DNA from: Mesodorylaimus sp. YZB2_4
Taxonomy: Eukaryota > Nematoda > Enoplea > Dorylaimida > Dorylaimidae
Assembly (NCBI GenBank): GCA_030248295.1
Contig: JASANH010000209.1
Location: 124,001-188,000, forward strand
DNA: 64,000 nucleotides
Direction of reading: 5' to 3'
The position numbers and the translations under genes are program-made. The notes under the pieces are model-generated. The model searched no databases. It was not told where the DNA came from and saw only the letters and a list, made by a program, of their open reading frames with translations. Below, in pieces: positions 12,101 through 24,100 of the stretch (positions are counted from its first letter, which is position 1; each line of letters opens with the position of its first letter).

Positions 12101-14668
12101 CTCGTACATAAGAACTAAAAATAATCAATTTTAAAAAATTCAAATCTTTTCAACTCCTCACGCCATATTTGAAAATTATCATTTTTTGAAAGCCTTTTTT
12201 CAAAATTAAAACACCTTTTAAAAAATTTAAAAATTTTATCTTACCGAGCCGGCAATAATTTCGAACTGAGAGCCGTTTGAAATTGTTCAGTTTGATATAA
12301 ATAAAGCAAAATCATATGAATTGCCGAATAAACCAATAAAATCAATTTGACGCAACTGAAACATCCGATGGTGAATGGTCGATAGGCGGCCCACCATGTC
12401 ATTAAAAATAGAAAAGCCACGAAATAAATAGCCGATAAAGCCGATGGATAAATGACGCCAGCCGCGCATAATAAAATCAAAGCCAATACATCGGATAATC
12501 GAACAGCCAAAATGAGCCATGTCGACGGTGGCGATGACGATTCGATCTTCGATGCGGCCACGGTCGATTCCGATTCGCCGACCACGTTCACGGTTGGTAA
12601 ACCATCGACTTCGATCGATTCGTGCACTTGACGTGTTCGATTCGTATTATTGGCCGATCGTCCATAAACCAAGCAAATAACCAATGTCACCACGGACGTG
12701 AGGAAAGTGGCGATGTCGGGGCAAAGTAAACGAACGATATGACCCACTTCCGGGATGTTCAATCTGAAATTATCATGAAATATGATTTTGAGACTGGCAA
12801 CGACCCCATTTTGACTCTTGACAACCCAGCATCGGATCGATCGATGCTGGGGGGGGGGCCACGAACGGTTGGATTCCTATCTATGCAGGGGAATGACATC
12901 GGAATGGAGGCAGTGTAAAGTTGATCTATTCCCCAATGACCATATATGGCCGTCAACACCCGAAGTCGGGAGGGGATCGGGTTAATCCCGCTTGGCGCTG
13001 GTTAGTTCGCCTGTGTCCTTTGGAGTGGACTGGCAAAGAATGACGGCGAGGAAACAGCAGGTTTTTGAGGACGCAGTGCCAAACACGGCATGCTCACCAA
13101 TCTAGTTTTTTGAAGCACATAGAATCAGTGGATGCTGGTATCACCAAGCCTGTTTCGCATGTTGGCGGGCACTGCGACCAGCGCAACAGAAAGATCAGAT
13201 TCGCTTGCACGAGACTTTTCACATTACAAAGCATTGTTGCAAGAGTGTGAGCGCTCAGAGTTCTTTGTTTGGCAGTGAGGTGACCCAGGTCTCAGGGCAG
13301 GTTTCCTCTGTGTGTCTCGACTAGGAGCACTCCACAGGCGGCATCCAGGGCCCCCCTTCTCACCCACCGTCATCCTGGGACGCTGGTGTGCTGCTGGTTC
13401 AGCGTTGGACTTTTGGTCAAGACGGGAGTGGGTTCCTTGATTTTCGGGAGTCCCTCGGCGTCATGCAAGCACGTGATCCACAGCCAAAACCACTGTTGGT
13501 CTGACACGTTTTCCAGAAGTGAATCGAGTGCTTGTATGCTCGCCGCCTCCCACGATCATGTGTGCCAGACAATATTTCCAAAACTGCATTGTCATAACTG
13601 GTGTAACCAGCCAGCATTCCTGGCTGTCGGCGGATGGACACTCTACCCTGGCTGGGAGACGTCAGCCTTTCGGAGTGATATTTCAGCCGCAGGTAAAAAC
13701 GAGAGACTCGCGCTCCTCCAGTCGCAGATTTTTGTCCCGGTCTTGGGTCTCTCATTCCCGCCGCCTGGGTCAGATGATTACTCTGCCCTCTGCCTACAAT
13801 GCCAGTCTCGATCCCGGCCACGAAAGGACTGACTACTGTAAACCTCGTGATCTCGAGATCACGCTACGCCCTATCGCCTCTTACGATCGATAGTCATAAG
13901 AGGAATAGGAAGTGTCCAGAAATCCAGCAAGAACTAGCACTGACCTTTGTAATCCAATAATTCGTAGAATGGAACTTAGGTCATCGCAATCGTGTAATGC
14001 GCTACCGTAGGGAGGTAGGGCGACCAGGACGATGTGGAATACGATTTGAGCGAGCAGGGCCAGTCCACTAACGCTGATGCAAGAAACCAAATATCGTTTT
14101 GTTGATCCTAAAAATTCGAAAATGTTTCCTTTTAGGCCCCTCATCTCAAGGTGTGCTAATCAATCACATAATCCCCCAATTATTATAAGAGTGTTAAGTA
14201 ATCGATTATCGATTTTTTGACTCTCTGAACACGATCAAAAATTTCGGAAAAAAGCTCACGATCAGACCTCGATCGCGTGCTGTAAGATCAGATCCGTTCA
14301 TAGGTTATTGAATCTAACAACACTTGGCGACTCCTTGCTTTACAAGAGGCTACTTGAGACGTTGGAGGGAAGGGGGCACAGAGCCTCACACACATACAAT
14401 ACTGCAGAGATCAACAAAATATCAGACAGCCATTTTCTTCAAAAAGCGGATTATTACCTAAAAATCCACCATTGATGCCAGGAATAAACGGCCACGCAAA
14501 CAACAGTATGCCATACGAGGCCGAAATCAAGGACGGTCGGACGACGCATGCTACAAAACAATTTCAATAAAAAAAAAACAAAAGCTAAAAAATTAAAAAT
14601 TACTCACATATTAGCAGCACGGTTGGTAAAATAAAACGATAGAATATGGTTGGTATGATAGCTAACAT
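120..14668 (-). CDS. Piezo: Piezo-type mechanosensitive ion channel, N-terminal part (12 exons, continues off the left edge)
   Basis: This encodes the N-terminal blade region of a Piezo channel, a large homotrimeric mechanically gated cation channel of the plasma membrane. Exons read on the minus strand: 14668-14608, 14550-14458, 14107-13945, 12763-12245, 11713-11560, 8820-8467, 7363-7226, 7121-6849, 1926-1778, 987-818, 761-598 and 308-120. All junctions have GT/AG and the phases match throughout, giving 809 codons. Family-like segments include a hydrophobic start (MLAIIPTIFYRFILPTVLLI), ITYHSWLSFVWLALACIIWM in exon 6, LCLQFIYGLNLT followed by IGLIKP in exon 7, VYTYQFTDVPRIWFNWT in exon 9 and DDLGLVEYDPGNLF in exon 10. 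Most exons are transmembrane-rich, as in Piezo blades. The last donor is at 119-118, so the pore and cap lie beyond position 1. The start codon is the first ATG of the hydrophobic exon. A vWA-like gene lies antisense in the intron between exons 8 and 9, and a 1.5 kb foldback element in the intron between exons 5 and 6. Confidence 0.92.
1140..1500 (+). mobile_element. Tandem (dimeric) tRNA-derived SINE
   Basis: Two related units start at about 1147 (GTCCGAGGCGACTGGTCCAC) and 1317 (GTCCGAGCCGACTGGTCCAC), a period of about 170. Each has a B box (GTTCGATTCCCGG near 1183; GTTCGACTCCCGG near 1358) and a tail with TTTTGATTATGCGC and CTGTAGATGATGGTTCC. It lies in a Piezo intron, sense relative to plus. 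Confidence 0.75.
2440..3120. repeat. Degenerate repeat with inverted partial copies
   Basis: A stretch near 2596-2635 (minus GTAGACTTCACTTCGTACAC) recurs inverted near 3075-3105 (plus GCAGACTTCACTTCCTGCAC). Together they bound about 500 bases with broken open frames on both strands. This looks like a decayed inverted-repeat transposon or foldback. No transposase motif was recognised. Confidence 0.35.
3426..3822. mobile_element. About 400 bp palindromic MITE, copy 1
   Basis: The inner arms are inverted: CGACAATTTTGTAGAGGAAA near 3530 and, reversed, TTTCTCTACAAAATTGTCGC near 3695. GACAGGCGCG occurs near both outer ends and CCAAATT is inverted at the ends. Two related copies lie at 33.7 and 23.0 kb. 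This copy ends about 190 bases before the vWA-like ORF. Confidence 0.6.
4009..5499 (+). CDS. vWA-like single-pass membrane protein, intronless, with one in-frame TAA
   Basis: One continuous frame runs from ATG 4009 to TAG 5499 except for a TAA at 4495-4497. Residues 1-27 look like a signal peptide (SLTVPFLVLALISHSLAS). A von Willebrand A-like alpha/beta fold follows, starting at MDIAFIVIP and continuing past the stop with NGVFHYVVYGTG, which resembles a late vWA strand. The metal-binding DxSxS motif expected after the first strand is absent. Then come a Cys-rich segment (about 14 Cys), a Thr-rich stalk, a transmembrane helix near 5128-5205 (LIGAIIGVVALILIVVIIAA) and a Lys/Ser-rich cytosolic tail. 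The product is 162 residues if the TAA is used, or about 495 if it is read through or is an error. An AATAAA is at 5965-5970. The locus sits antisense inside a Piezo intron. It could be a young pseudogene, a retrocopy, a readthrough gene or a sequencing error. The domain assignment is by pattern only. Confidence 0.7.
6214..6430 (+). mobile_element. tRNA-derived SINE
   Basis: GCGGCGGTGCAGCGGTTCGG resembles an A-box region and CAGGTTCGACCCCCAGTGA (about 6291) a B box. The tail shares no clear identity with the 51-53 kb copies, so this may be a second SINE family. It sits in the Piezo intron between exons 8 and 9, directly left of a hAT-like MITE relic. Confidence 0.55.
6437..6710. mobile_element. 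Internally deleted relic of the hAT-like MITE at 34.2 kb
   Basis: The left part (CACCCGACCCAACGTTGTAT then TCATTTGTTTTCTGGC) matches 34265-34312. The right part (CCGACCCACAGCTTG and TTCCCCCAAACCGATCTGG) matches 35124-35172. The roughly 700 bases between them in the longer copy are missing here. It starts GCATCGACC, like the longer copy's end. Confidence 0.6.
8024..8095 (-). mobile_element. tRNA-derived SINE head, minus strand
   Basis: On the minus strand this reads GGATGCGGGTTCGATTCCCA (B box) after GACGGAGTGAGATCTGAAGG. It lies in the Piezo intron between exons 6 and 7. No intact A box seen, so a fragment. Confidence 0.5.
9369..10898. mobile_element. 1.53 kb foldback element, copy 1
   Basis: The element is a near-complete inverted repeat: two arms of about 750 bases meet near 10133. 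Examples are TTAAGAGAGA at 9369 against TCTCTCTTAA at 10889; GCTGGCCAGTCGA near 9390 against TCGACTGGCCAGC; and GTAGTGGCCCTAGGCTACTA near 10484, inverted near 9735. Both outer ends are TTAA, which would fit a piggyBac-type target duplication. Each arm holds a smaller palindrome (CCGCTTATGACATAAGAGCGG-like). No transposase frame was seen, so it would be non-autonomous. It lies in the Piezo intron between exons 5 and 6. Confidence 0.8.
13640..13770 (+). repeat. Dispersed repeat shared with PDHB intron 5
   Basis: CTGGGAGACGTCAGCC, GATATTTCAGCC, GACTCGCGCTCCTCCAGTCG and TTTTTGTCCCG match the segment at 19955-20040 (CTGGGAGACGTCAACCCGTC, GATGTTTCAGCCTC, CTTCAGTCGCATTTTTCGTC). Probably an old SINE tail. 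It lies in the Piezo intron between exons 3 and 4. Confidence 0.5.
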
Positions 14669-15177
14669 TTTCAAATAAAATTTTGTATTTCAAGGGTCGT
14701 TTCGTCGATTTTTCGAAAAATCTACTCTACTCCGCGCTTTCTCCAATTCCTTCGAAACAATTTTCAATTGTCCGTTTTTCTATTTCACATCGCCGATGTG
14801 TTAGATAGTCAATAAATAAGGGCGGGTGATATCAAAGTCGAAAATTCCACCTTCGTAAGAGGGCAGACACCCAACGTAGGTTGTCTATCGCCGCCTGCTG
14901 TTGATTCACGACGGCCGCCGATTACGAATCCACTCGTTATTAGTCAACCTGGGCCAGGCTGCAAAAGCAAAAGCCTCATAAAAAAACTTCCGACGAAGTT
15001 TCAAACGAACCGACCAACAATTGCACCACCGCACCGAAAAGGAGGCCCCACGGAGACCACCCGCACGCAACCTCGCCGCCGCCGCCGAATCCGACTTTTG
15101 TAGGCGTCTAGTGTGTTGATGCGCAGGTACAGCTGCTTATGACAAAATAGGCGACAATTTGAAATAAAGTTCGAATT
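14669..15177 (-). promoter_or_regulatory. Presumed Piezo 5' region
   Basis: This 0.5 kb lies between the Piezo start codon and the 3' end of the SLC35D-like gene. Around 15000-15085 there is a GC-rich stretch with CCGCCGCCGCCG on the plus strand, which stands out from the AT-rich surroundings and is a plausible transcription start region for Piezo. No TATA box was seen in an obvious place. This is inference from position and composition. Confidence 0.3.
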
Positions 15178-15183
15178 TTTATT
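15178..15183 (-). terminator. Polyadenylation signal of the SLC35D-like gene
   Basis: AATAAA on the minus strand, about 60 bases after the stop codon at 15245. It lies in the short gap before the presumed Piezo 5' region near 14.7-15.1 kb. Position and motif fit; no transcript evidence. Confidence 0.5.
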
Positions 15184-15244
15184 GTCGTTACGCAGTCTTA
15201 TGTCAGTTTAGGATACATATAGGTACGCATAAAGAAACAGATAT

Positions 15245-16985
15245 TTACAAAAGCTGCTGTAATCTCGTTCCACTGGCCTTCCCTTTAAGCATTGCGTACC
15301 AGCCAGTACCCACACAACTGATCCCCAGTCCCATCCAGTTCACGAGTCCCATGGCAGGCCCGTACATGACTTCCCGTCCAACACATGCCTCGACCACCGA
15401 CTTCAGTCCGCCCACCAGGCACGTGGTCAGTGCCGAATTGCGCACCAGGCAGTATATGATGGCCCACTGGAGCAGCGCCCCTGAGAGCAGGGCGGAGAGG
15501 AGGGTGAGCCAGAAGAGGAATGTGCTCGATGTCACAAAGTAAGTCAACGCTTCCCGACTTTCGTCCACTATCAAATCGGCCAACAGGGACAGGATGAGGC
15601 CATTGAACGTGTTCAGGTAGACCATGTCCACAATGGAGTACTGACCACTCGATGCCGTCCGCTCCAGGGAGACCAGACACAACGACTGCAAGACCAGGCT
15701 TGCAATGCCATATGGAATGACTGCTGGGTCCAAGTTGAGGCTGCTGGAACCTGAAACGCACGTTGGGTCAGTGCACTGGTTAAACACACCTTGGCTGTGG
15801 GGGCACTAACTGCAGTAGGAAGGCATCAAGTAGGGCCCAGGCCAAAGGTTAAGGGACGCTCTAGCTTGCAAGAATCTCGGGCGACCGATAAGATCCTGTA
15901 GTAAGCGTTAGTCATCAGGCATCAGGCCTCCTGGTAAGGGTAAAGCAGGACGAGATGTGGAATCCATGATGTGGGATATCCACGACCAAGGACATCCATG
16001 GTGTCTGGTATATCCATGATACAGTACCTGATATCACTGTATCCATAGATCTAGTGTGTCCTCGATTATTCTGAACTGTCCTCTTATTCTAGGCACATAC
16101 AGGGACACCCACAGCCCCCACCAACTCACCTGTCAGAACCAGTCCGGCAGTTGTGACCACGATGGCCAACACCAGTCCTCGAACACCCCTTGCTCGACTG
16201 GCATACTCGCGATCACTGCAAAAGGTCAGCAAAAGGACCAGCAATGGCACACATCGCCTGAACACGTCCAGCAGTGGCGAGTCCATGCCCTGCAGCACAC
16301 TTATCGAGACGTAGCTGTTGAGGAAGTAGAGCACACTGGGTACACGCACGGCATTCCCACGTTCCAGGGTGAACGCCGCAACGTCAACCCAGTTGAAGAA
16401 CCTAGAATGAAACGGTTGGCCAGGGCTGTACAGACATCATCACCCGTCGCACTGATGTTTCTAGAAGAGTTGATACCTGCTCTGGGTTTCCTGCCGAGCT
16501 ATGATAGTCCCGCGCCGCTGTGCTTTTAGTGGCCTGTAGGTACCTGAGGAGCCAGAAACCACACCACGGGTGTGCTGTAGCCACACTAGTCACTACGTCA
16601 AGTTACACAAGACACCATGAAGACAAACACCATGGGCAAGGTCTGGTTTTGTGCTGGCCCCTGTCGTTTCCCATTTTACCTCCCCCATGGTGATACCCCA
16701 TTTTCGTGTGATCAATCCGGTTCAGTGGCATCAGCCATCCCAACACCGATCCGCCTCGCCCTTTACCCATCCCAGCCCAGGTTGGACATCCACAACATAC
16801 CTTCCAACTTCCAACATGCACAATCCAAGTGCTAATTGCAACACTATCAAGGCCACACCATAGTCGAAGAAGTACTCTCCGAACAGAATTCCATTCAAAT
16901 ATGCTGTGGTCGATGAGAGGACGACATAGCTAAGAATGCTGACCACGGCTGGAGCGTGCCACTGGCGAGTCGAAGGGATACCCAT
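15245..16985 (-). CDS. SLC35D-like nucleotide-sugar transporter (three exons)
   Basis: This is a multi-pass transporter of the drug/metabolite superfamily, most like SLC35D, which exchanges UDP- or GDP-sugars for nucleoside monophosphates across Golgi or ER membranes. Exons are 16987-16801 (ATG at 16985), 16401-16130 and 15750-15245. Phases join as 2 then 1, giving 320 residues, the usual family length, with about ten hydrophobic segments. Family-like stretches are the first helix (VVSILSYVVLSSTTAYLNGIL), LYFLNSYVSISVL with VFRRCVPLL, and the C-terminal NSALTTCLVGGLKSVV followed by NWMGLGISCVGTGWYAML, which parallels the NSALTT and NFIGLNIS signatures of SLC35D. The exon with the ATG has an acceptor two bases upstream, so a 5' UTR exon or a few extra N-terminal residues may lie upstream. 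An AATAAA lies at 15183-15178. Substrate specificity cannot be read from the sequence. Confidence 0.85.
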
Positions 16986-16987
16986 TC

Positions 16988-18104
16988 CTGAAACACAGGA
17001 TACCTGTGTAACCCTCGTGCCTGGTAGACCATGGCTAGTAGGAGAGACCCATCGGCCTCCCCTGGCTGGGAACTGGCAGCCGCTTAAGTTAATGTTTCAC
17101 CCACAGCGCAGGGCAGGCAGTCGCAAGAGCCAAGCAGTGGGAGTCGTGTTTACTCAGTTAGCCGTGCTCTAATTGTACGCGATTCCCCCACTAAAAATGA
17201 TCGAGACGATTATGCACTGAAATTATTATCATGACTTCGCAGCTTGATCATTTCGCGAAACTTGCGAGCACCAGGTTGTCGTCTGGTGTAGATAATCAGC
17301 TTTACATGAAGTGCACGGCTAACGGAAAAACAGTCACACCCGATAAACCTGCTTTACCATTATTTACTGCATTTTTTGATCGGTTCTTGGCTTCATTTGT
17401 GATCAGGTCTGGCAATTACCCACTAAAAAAAATCCACCCAAAAGTTCTTTATCCGATGCGGAAATCACGCTTGGACAGTGAGAAAAACCTTCGAGGGCCA
17501 AAAGAAGGCTTATAACAACTGACAGACAGCAGGTTTTGCCAAAACTCGTAAAATTTCCCAGTTAAATATTCAAAAGTCATACCTAGTTCTGCATTTTATA
17601 TAACTCACAATATCGGAAAAACTGCCAAAATTCTATTTTGCTGATCGACAGAAAAATTCAGAATTCTCAACTCATTCTAATTGTACACACATAAATCATG
17701 CTCATCAAAATCGTCCAGATCAACCAATATGACAAAATTATAGGCAAATAAAATGGCTTTTAAATCATCTACAGAAATTTTTTTTAAAACCGCAACATAT
17801 CAGCAAATTATTGATTTAGAGCAAAATTTTAAAATTTGATGACTTTAATCTTTCAGAAACATCTAAAAATCTAATTTTAAGCCGAAAACACCACTATTTC
17901 TCTTCCTGATGCAAATTTCGATTTCTTTGCAGTCACAATAAGCCGAAACTATATTTTACCATATTACGCGCAGTTTGTGCGCTCCCAGGCGAAAGGTCCG
18001 TTTCGCACATTTTCCAGATTTTGTTTACGAATCGATCGAAATCGATCAATATTTTATTCTATCGGCGAATTTGATCAAGAAACTTTTTAAATCCTCAACT
18101 CGTC
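16988..18104. promoter_or_regulatory. Divergent intergenic region between the SLC35D-like gene and PDHB
   Basis: The two genes are transcribed away from each other across 1.1 kb. I see no convincing coding exon here. The PDHB-proximal part near 17966-18010 is a short GC-richer patch (GCGCAGTTTGTGCGCTCCC) within AT-rich DNA and is a reasonable place for the PDHB start site. The rest is AT-rich without recognisable elements. Confidence 0.3.
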
Positions 18105-21100
18105 ATGGCTTTAATTAATAGAATGGGAAGACGTTTGGTCGCGTGCACTTTCGGCAATAATTCAATTTCGAATCTACTCAGAAATCAAACTCCATCTTTT
18201 TCTACTTCGACAACATTATTGGCGACTCAAATGACCGTGCGAGATGCATTGAATATGGCTATGGATGAAGAAATTAAAAAAGACGAACGTGTGTTTTTGT
18301 TGGGCGAAGAAGTAGCTATGTACGATGGAGCTTATAAAGTAAAAGTCTTAATTTTGTTAATTTTTCTTCTTGCTTAAATGAACGTTAGGGTTTTTTAGGT
18401 AAGCAAAGGATTATGGAAAAAGCACGGCGATAAAAGAATTATCGATACGCCTATTACTGAAATGGGATTCGCAGGTTTAGCTGTGGGCGCTGCTTTGGTA
18501 CGTACTGTAGATTTTTTTATCTTGATTAGCAGTGCTGTGCAAGGTCACCATTTTTTGTCAAAACTGGCTTTGACTGCACTGCACTATGGATTTTGGTTAT
18601 TTCGCGATAAATAACTGATTTTCCGTGAAATCGATCGTTTTTTAGGCTGGTTTAAGACCAATTTGCGAATTCATGACATTTAATTTCGCGATGCAAGCCA
18701 TCGATCACCTTATCAATAGCGCTGCGAAAATGTATTACATGTCTGCTGGCCAGGTAAGCTGTGCCTGTCTGAAACGGAACTTTACCGTACCCGGTCTGAA
18801 ACTGTATTTACCATCCCTTGTCTGAAACTCTATTTTACCATCTCCCGTGTGAAACTGTATTTTACCATCCCCCATCTAAAACTGTATTTTACACACCGAG
18901 CAAAAATGTGAAATTTAATGGCTATAGTCAATTTATTTGATGTGGGACACTGATTTGGCAATGCACCTTTCGACAGATTCTTGATTTGAGGGATTGCGTA
19001 AAATATGGTTTCAGGCAAACTGTATGCTTGCTTTCTGATCCTTCAGTGGCATTGTGGGGGGATGTGTACTATTCTCATATATTTCTCGATGTAGGTGAAA
19101 TGTCCGATCGTCTTTCGCGGGCCGAACGGTGTGGCTGCCGGGGTTGCTGCCCAGCACAGTCAGGATTATTCGGTGTGGTACGCGCATTGCCCCGGTTTGA
19201 AGGTAGTCGCACCTTACTCGTCCGAGGATGCCAAAGGATTATTGAAGAGCGCTATTCGCGATGATAACCCTGGTATGTATCCTGGTTGACAACTAAAAAC
19301 TGGTGGACTGACTGGGAATCGAGCCCTTACGCTTAGGATCTCGTGCGTGCGGGTTCGATTCCCAGTCAGGTCTTTGGTTTTTGTTTTTGATTGATAGATC
19401 TGATGAGTCTATTCATATTGAAATCATGCGTAGCCCTCTTTCCGTTTCTTCGCTAAGCTTTTTTCTGTTTCAGTGGTATTCCTGGAGAATGAGATTTTGT
19501 ATGGTCATCCGTTCCCGATGTCGGACGAAGCCCTGAAAGATGATTTCGTGATCCCGTTCGGTCTGGCCAAAATCGAGAGGGAAGGAACTGATATTACTCT
19601 GGTCGGATTGAGCAAAAGTGTCGAATTGTGCTTGGGCGCTGCTCAAGAATTGGAGAAATTGGGAATCAGCGCCGAGGTAAGCTCACTTGGTGAACAGTCT
19701 TCCACCTAATCAGTGACTAGATCCTGCTGTTAAAGGAATGAGAGCGCGCTAATAAAAATACATGCAAATTTTCCCGCTTTTCTTAAATTTGAATTTTTCC
19801 TAGGAGCTGCACAGCCGAGACTGCCAGTTCGCTCAGCTTTCCTTCTCTCAACTCGGAGCACCTCGGCAGTGCTGGGTGTCACCCACGGCCTGGTAGGGTT
19901 TATGGCTCACAAATGTAACTCACGGCTAGCAGGCAATAGCGAGAGGGTAATATCGATCTCGCTGGGAGACGTCAACCCGTCGGGTTGATGTTTCAGCCTC
20001 AAGACTCGCCTTGCTTCAGTCGCATTTTTCGTCCCACCGACTCCAGACAACCGCATTTTCTCATACGCCCGCTGGCAAAAGCTCACACAAATCCTGCTCC
20101 GTTACTGGGGCATATCCTGGTTACATCATTTTTCAGAGAACCATAATCGGACGTTTTTGTCTGAAATCCTTCAGCCCCTCCCCTCGAGATTTTCGATTTT
20201 ATTGACTTGTACCTTTCTGCAGCATCCGAAACCTAGCCCCTGGCCCGGAGGAGGGGGTCCAGGAAGCAAAAAAGGTTTTTCTATCCACTGCGCTTCATAT
20301 TTTTTGACTTAGCAAGGTTCCACATGGCGTGGAAAATAATTTTTGCCGGCAAAAATTAAAATTCTCCAGTTTGAAACTTTCAAACAGCATCCGAAACTGG
20401 GGGGTGTAGCCCCGTGACCCCCCCTCTAGGCTAGACAAATTGTCAATTTTGTGATATTAAAATTTTGAGAAAAGGGTCTGACCCCCTCTAGACAAGCCAA
20501 AAATTAGTGACCCCTATGGGAAAGCTAACGGGATCCCGACCCCCCCCCATCCTCGATGAGCCAAAAGTTGGTGAGCCCCACCGCAATCCTGACCCAGCCG
20601 CGCCTCTGGACCAAGGGTGCAAGTGTACAGGGTCAAACTACAAAGTACAAGTCGCATTCTCGAAGTAAAGAAAAATCAGCGAACAGAGGCTGCTCTGTAA
20701 CTTTATAGGAGTCAGCTCGCTGATAATCAGATATTTTTAAATTTGCCGCGCCCACTGATGCTCAGGTGCAAGAACCCTATGACAGTCGGGAGGTAAACTT
20801 GGCTAGCGCAGTGAAGGCCCTTACATACTCTCGTCGTATCGACGTTGACGTAGACTGAGTGACGTAGGGGCCGCGTTCATACTAGCAGCGGAGCGACGTA
20901 TGCGTATCGTCGTAGACGTAGTTTTTGCAGAAGTGCCCGCGTCGACGTATTGGGGTGCGAGCTACGCAGAACCAGTCCTTGTGCGTAATAGGGCCTGCCA
21001 CTCGTTAGAAAACGGCGCGTTCATACTAACGAAACACGAATAATTTTTTGTAGTTTTGACGGCAAACTACCATGATAGGATAGGTATGTTCAGGACAGTC

Positions 21101-24100
21101 GATACTAAATTACTGATCAGTCGGTACTGATTAGTTCTATTCTGGCTCGTGCTTATGAGGTCTCAAAATTCAAGAGTCACATTCAAAGTTGTATTAAAAC
21201 CATCATTATCATCCGCGTCATAATAAATGTAATCCTCGTAAGTGTCGATATTAACCGAACCCTTTGTCACGGGGCTCTAAAAACTAACAAAAACTGCGTT
21301 TCAACTGTAAAAAGCGAAAAGTTGTGTTGATGGCACACTTAAAAAATGACCCTCAAAAAACACAAAATAAAAATAATTTCGCTCAACTAACAACATTTTT
21401 GACTCAAAATTTAGAATCTACGATAAAAATTCTCCATGAAACCACAAAATTTTGAATTTTGAACAAATTTTCGATTCATCCGATCAACAGACGTAGCAGC
21501 GTAGTTTTTGCAGAAAAATCGTAACTTTGTGCAATAGCTACGTCGACGTAGTTGCTACGTCCGTAACCAAACCAACTCCGTTTGGTCGTTCATACTTGTC
21601 GACGTAGGAGCAGATCGACGTAGGATTCCCGACGTAGCTACAGTATGCCGTGCCTGCACATCATTAACTTACACAGAGTGTGTGCTGCGTCTATTTTGCT
21701 ACGTCTACGTCGATACGACGAGAGTATGTACGAGCCTTGAGAGGTGTGCGCGAAACGCCTCTCATTGAGTTTTGCTTGCGCGGAATAACGGATATTCAAG
21801 GAGCTGTAACATTATGACTGAGGACTGAACTCCAGCGCAGGCCATGCTGCCAGACTTGAAACTTGTTGCCCATGCTAGAAAACGGCGACGCTACGACCTT
21901 CGCTGTCGAATGAATATTGGCCTCCAAACCGTGTGCGCAAGCAACGGAATGCAGTACGATCACAGGGCTCAGGCTGAGCAGGGTTGGTTTCGGTTTGAAA
22001 ACCATAAAAGCAGTGTGAAAACTGTGCAAAAAACCTGCGAAAATCAGGGAAAATGAGAATCTTTGAGCCAAAATCAGCAAAGACTAAAAAAATTGCATTT
22101 CAGGGTTCAACTCGTGAAAATTCAGAGAATAATTTGGATTTTCGTCTAGAAAACACGTAAAATCAGGGGAAAAATAATCTTCCAGGGAAAACTTAAAGGT
22201 TGCATTTCGAGGTTTCAAACTGGAAAATTCAGAAAATTTCAATTTTTGGGGTTTGGAAAAATCATCTTACGCGCCGTGTGTGGACCTTATTCATGAAACA
22301 AGTTTATAACGCATTGGTAAAACTTTGTTTTTGCTTCCTGGACCCCCCTGTAAGGCCCCAAAAAATTTTAGACCCCCTCTGACCGAGCGCTAGGTTTTGG
22401 ATGCTGCCTCCAAATGCAAACTTCCACAGTTTTTCCAAATTTTGCTTCGAAGATTTCCATTTTTCCAGATCTCAAACAAAAATCAAAATTATCCCTCGAA
22501 TTTTCATAATTTAAAACCTCGAAATGCAGTTTTTACAATTTTTCCTGATTTTTGGATCAAAGCTTCCCATTTTCCCTGTTTGTAGGTTGGTTTTCCAGAT
22601 ACTTCTCGGATTCCCTGACTTCCCTTTTCCAAACTTGAACAAACCCTGCTTTGTCGAAGCTTCGCGCTGAGTCAAGCTTCGCACCTGATTGTCGTAAGGT
22701 TTTTGTACCTGAGCATCAATGCGCGCGGCAAAGTCAAATATTTGAATGTCAACGAATTTTGTTGTTCAAAATGACAGCATATTTCCCTGTTTGCTCATAT
22801 TTTTTCATTTCGAGCATGCGACTTACACAGGGCCATCCAAAAAGCTGGGCAAGGATCAGAATTTCTTTGGCTTTCCTATACGAAATCGCTATTTTTGACG
22901 CGTCCATAAAGAGCGGGTCAGATCATTTGCAAAATTTTAACGTTATAAAATTGACAATTTTTCAAGCTTGGTGAGGTCACCAGGCCGCCCCCCCCCCCCA
23001 GTTTTGAATGCTTCTTTAAATGGGGGGGGGGGGGGGACACGCCTGTCAAAATGCGTTTTTGCGTCTTCGCCACTTTCGGCCAATGTTTCTCGAAATTTTC
23101 AGCAATAATTTAAGTTGGTGTCAGCAGAAAATTTGTAGAGAAAAATGCGCTTTATCGACTGATTGTCTTTGTTCTGCTTTCGCTGCTTTTATCAAGTTTA
23201 TAACAAATTTTTTCCTTTTCAATAGCAAAAATGTACGAAAAATCTTTTTTGAAAACGACAAATCAAGCCAGGACGTTAAATCTCTTTGATAGAGCACATT
23301 TTGCTTCACAAAATTTTCGCTGACAGCAACTTGGGTTATCGGTAAGTTTCTTAAAAAATCGTCCGAAAGTGGCAACTCCGCGAATTTGGCGCCTGGGGCC
23401 AGGGGCCCTAAATCATGATTTGAAACATCCACGAGTTGTCAGACTTGGAAATCAGCACTCATACGCAAAATGATTGTGATAAGGAAACCAGCGGTTACAG
23501 TATGACCTGCTGCCTGCGCATCAGTCAAAAGGGCGCGAGGTGTGTGTGATTCAACTTCTATTCTTGAAAACAGAGAATGTCAACCATGTCTTCCACAGCG
23601 ACTTCATATCACAGCGTAATCACTTTTTTCAAGTCCCGCTTCCTTACTAGTTATTACTCTAGCTGCGAAAAACTGAAATTTCAAACAGTATGTTATAGAA
23701 AGCTGGGAGAATTGAAAAAGTCGATAATTTTTAAAAATAATGAAAACTGTGTTACTGGATTTTGAGATTTTAAATTTTGAATTTTCCGCCTTTTCTGCGC
23801 ATCTGATGATCATAGTGGAAATGAGTAAATCAGCTAAACTTGGTTTAATCGTACTCGGATAGTGCGTGAAGGGACTCTGAAATTTCTATTTTCTGAGGGT
23901 TTCCAGGCTTTAGGATGCAGCTTTTGTACATAAGACAGTGCGCGGTGCTGTCGAGTAAAAACTGGTTTTTTTAAATTTAAATTTGAGTGATGCCGGGAAA
24001 ATGTGTAGATAATTTGTGTACCATTTTTGTGCAAAATTTTTTCGACAAACTCACGAATTCGTTCAAAAATTTTAGTATTTTTGAATTCCTTGAATTTCAG

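Noticed and set aside
18986..19264. Plus-strand frame overlapping PDHB exon 4
   Set aside because: It is a shifted frame of the conserved PDHB exon, whose correct frame is clear from homology and splice phase.
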